64,000 bases of DNA. Source: Streptomyces sp. MST-110588 (GTDB lineage Bacteria; Actinomycetota; Actinomycetes; Streptomycetales; Streptomycetaceae). The notes under the pieces were generated by a model. That model was not told where the DNA came from. It ran no database searches and saw only the letters and a program-made list of their open reading frames with translations. The translations under genes were made by a program, and so were the position numbers. Shown piece after piece: positions 62,303-64,000 of the stretch (its first letter is position 1; the number at the start of each line of letters is the position of its first letter). The stretch is taken from positions 992,001-1,056,000 of the forward strand of contig NZ_CP074380.1 in the NCBI RefSeq assembly GCF_022695595.1, written 5' to 3'.

Positions 62303-64000
62303 TCAGCAGGGGATGCGGTACCCTCGGGGGTCGGGCGGGCCGCCGCCCGCAGCGCCGCCTCGGCCCGGGACATCGGGCTGCCGTCGAGGTGCCGCAGGAC
62401 GGGCGGGTCGGTGATCTGACCGGTCCGCGCGGTGGGCGCGGTGGCGTTCTTGACCGAAACCCGGTTCAGCGGCCCGGGGGCGATTTGCTTACGGGTCTGG
62501 AGGAAAGCCACGAAACTCTCGAAATCCCTTGTATGTCTGACCGGTTCGGTGAAGCCGGTGAACGCGTCGTACCCGTCCTTGTTGATCAGGGTGTGTGAGG
62601 GCGCCGCCAGGCGGTAGGTGCGCTTGAGGTCCAGCCGGACGCCGTTGATGTACACGTCCGCCGGAGCGACCCGGTCACCGACCGCGCCGGTGGCGTCGAA
62701 GCTGTAGCGGACGTTGCCGGAGACCGCCAGCGGCGCGTACTTCAGTGTGGTGCCGACCTTCGTCCACTGCTGCTCCAGGGCGTCGTGGATCTGCTGTCCG
62801 GTGACGGTGGCGGTCACGATCGGGGCGCCGTAGCCGACCGCGTGCCACGCCTGTCCGAAGGTGATCGCGCCGTTGGCCGCCGCGTTGTATACGAGATCCC
62901 CGGCGAGTATGACCTGCCCGACCCTCGGGGCGAGCGCCACCACGGCCAGTTCGGCGGGCTTGTTGGCGTGGGTGTTGCCGTCGTTCATCGGCCCGATGGG
63001 CTGCCGGCCGGCCCAGTACGCCCAGTCCGCCACCAGGTCACCCATGGTGGACTCCCCCGCGGCGTCACGCTTGCGGGTGAAGGAGGCGGTCTGTCTGCCG
63101 ACCGGCGTACGGGCCTTGCGGGCGGCGTACCCGGCCCAGTAGTCGACGACCTTCTTCATCTCGCGGTCCGGCGCCACGTCCCGGGTGTTGGGGTGGTTGA
63201 CCGAGGTGGTCAGCGCCCGCACGACCTTGCCGGTCGTGCGGTCCAGCCGCAGGCTGATCTCGTTGATGATCTGGCCGTGGCAGCCGGCCTCGACGAAGGG
63301 GCGCGGTACCCCGTTGGGGTCCGGCACCATCATGTTGAAGGCCCAGTGCCAGTGGCCGGTGACGATGGCGTCGATGTCCGGGCTGACGCGCAGCGCCAGG
63401 TCGTAGGCCGGCCCCGAGGGGTTCTCGCCGCTGTTGAAGTCGCCGCCGGCGATCGCGCCGTCGTGCATGCTCAGCACGATCGCGTTGACCCCGCGGGCCT
63501 TGAGCTCGGCGGCGCAGCGGTTGGCGGTGGCCACCTCGTCCAGTGAGCCCAGGGCGGCCTGGAAGGAGTCGGGGAAGGTCTCGGTTCCCAGGGCGGTCAG
63601 GTGGATGAACCCGATCGGCAGCCGGCGGCCCCCTCCGGCGTCCACCCATTCGATGTTGTACGGCGGCAGGATCGTCTGTCCGGTGGTGGACCACACCATG
63701 TTGGCGCTGTAGTACGGGAAGTCCGCGCCCTTGAAGCGCACACCGGTGGAGTCGGTGAAGGCGTCGTCCCAGCCGATCTTCGGGTAGGCGACGCCGTCCT
63801 CCATGTGCGCGGTCAAGAAGGCGGAGGTCCGGTCGAACTCGTGGTTGCCCGCGGAGGCGAAGTCCATGCCCATCCGGTTGAGCACCTCGATCGTCGGCTC
63901 GTCGGCGAGGGACTCGGCGGGGAACTCCCACCCGGAGAAGAGGTCTCCGGGTGCGAAGAAGAAGGAGTTGGTACGGCCGGCCCGCAGCCGTTCCAGGTGC
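62303..64000 (-). CDS. 5'-nucleotidase/metallophosphoesterase, N-terminus outside the window and C-terminus uncertain
   Basis: The visible part contains the metallophosphoesterase motifs FASAGNHEFD and IVTGHWHW. A 5'-nucleotidase C-terminal domain (TMGDLVADWAYWAG, NDGNTHANKPAELAVVALA, TFGQAWHAVGYGAPI, LINKDGYDAFTGFTEP) continues to about 62440. Such enzymes are usually exported and hydrolyse nucleotides. The start is beyond base 64000. In the translated frame no stop appears until 61096, which would run antisense through all of plsC. A TGA one frame away at 62303-62305 is a more reasonable end if a base is missing. Active-site residues look intact. Confidence 0.85.

Overview
The window is a chromosomal segment of a Streptomyces-type actinomycete. 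The evidence is very high GC with strong G/C bias at third codon positions, many GTG and TTG starts, SsgB (a sporulation protein found in morphologically complex actinomycetes), phosphatidylinositol-mannoside genes, and a gene order I recall from the S. coelicolor SCO1512-SCO1567 interval. Most of it is core chromosome. Gene calls rest on reading the sequence and remembered family motifs; no search was run.

Layout. 1-4.3 kb: a DUF349 protein facing the (p)ppGpp enzyme RelA, then apt. 4.3-8 kb: secF, secD and yajC. 8-14.2 kb: ruvBAC, a YebC-family protein, pdxT/pdxS and a small anchored protein, all on the minus strand. 14.4-18.1 kb: a VC0807-like membrane protein and a phosphatidylinositol-mannoside cassette (pgsA, acyltransferase, PimA-like). 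18.4-22.4 kb: an EF-G-like GTPase and a membrane protein. 22.5-29.5 kb: a beta-propeller lipoprotein, a deacetylase-like lipoprotein, a HIT protein, thrS and two uncharacterised genes. 29.8-39.1 kb: an exonuclease, two tRNA-Val(CAC) genes, ssgB, membrane and redox proteins, pabB/pabC, and the cluster tRNA-Gly, tRNA-Cys and three tRNA-Val(GAC). 39.1-44.6 kb: small proteins, a phosphotransferase, a Ser/Thr kinase and a small accessory patch with a probable transposase remnant. 44.6-53 kb: an rRNA/tRNA methyltransferase and cobalamin/siroheme genes, including a very large BluB-CobT fusion. 53-57 kb: the methionine transporter metNIQ with a candidate Met/Cys-rich leader peptide. 57-64 kb: a HAD phosphatase, two membrane proteins, an acetyltransferase, a sigma-like factor, glpQ1 behind a candidate PHO box, a PlsC acyltransferase, and a 5'-nucleotidase that runs off the right edge.

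The genes join into recognisable modules: protein export (secD/secF/yajC), Holliday-junction processing (ruvABC), vitamin B6 (pdxST), folate (pabBC), corrin/siroheme synthesis, mannosylated phospholipids, and methionine uptake. Many neighbours are joined by ATGA, GTGA, TTGA or TGATG stop-start overlaps, which implies translational coupling.

Five otherwise well-conserved genes are split between two reading frames (relA N-terminus, beta-propeller lipoprotein, the gene at 27.7-28.95 kb, the zinc-ribbon protein at 39.2 kb, the kinase tail). A sixth (5'-nucleotidase) lacks a sensible stop. The break zones lie in G/C-rich, often homopolymeric sequence, so consensus indel errors are the simplest explanation, although real slippage at the nine-base G tract cannot be excluded. 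I saw no CRISPR array, prophage or biosynthetic cluster. The least explained signals are the metNIQ leader region, the roughly 885-residue disordered arm on BluB-CobT, and the small conserved-looking proteins.
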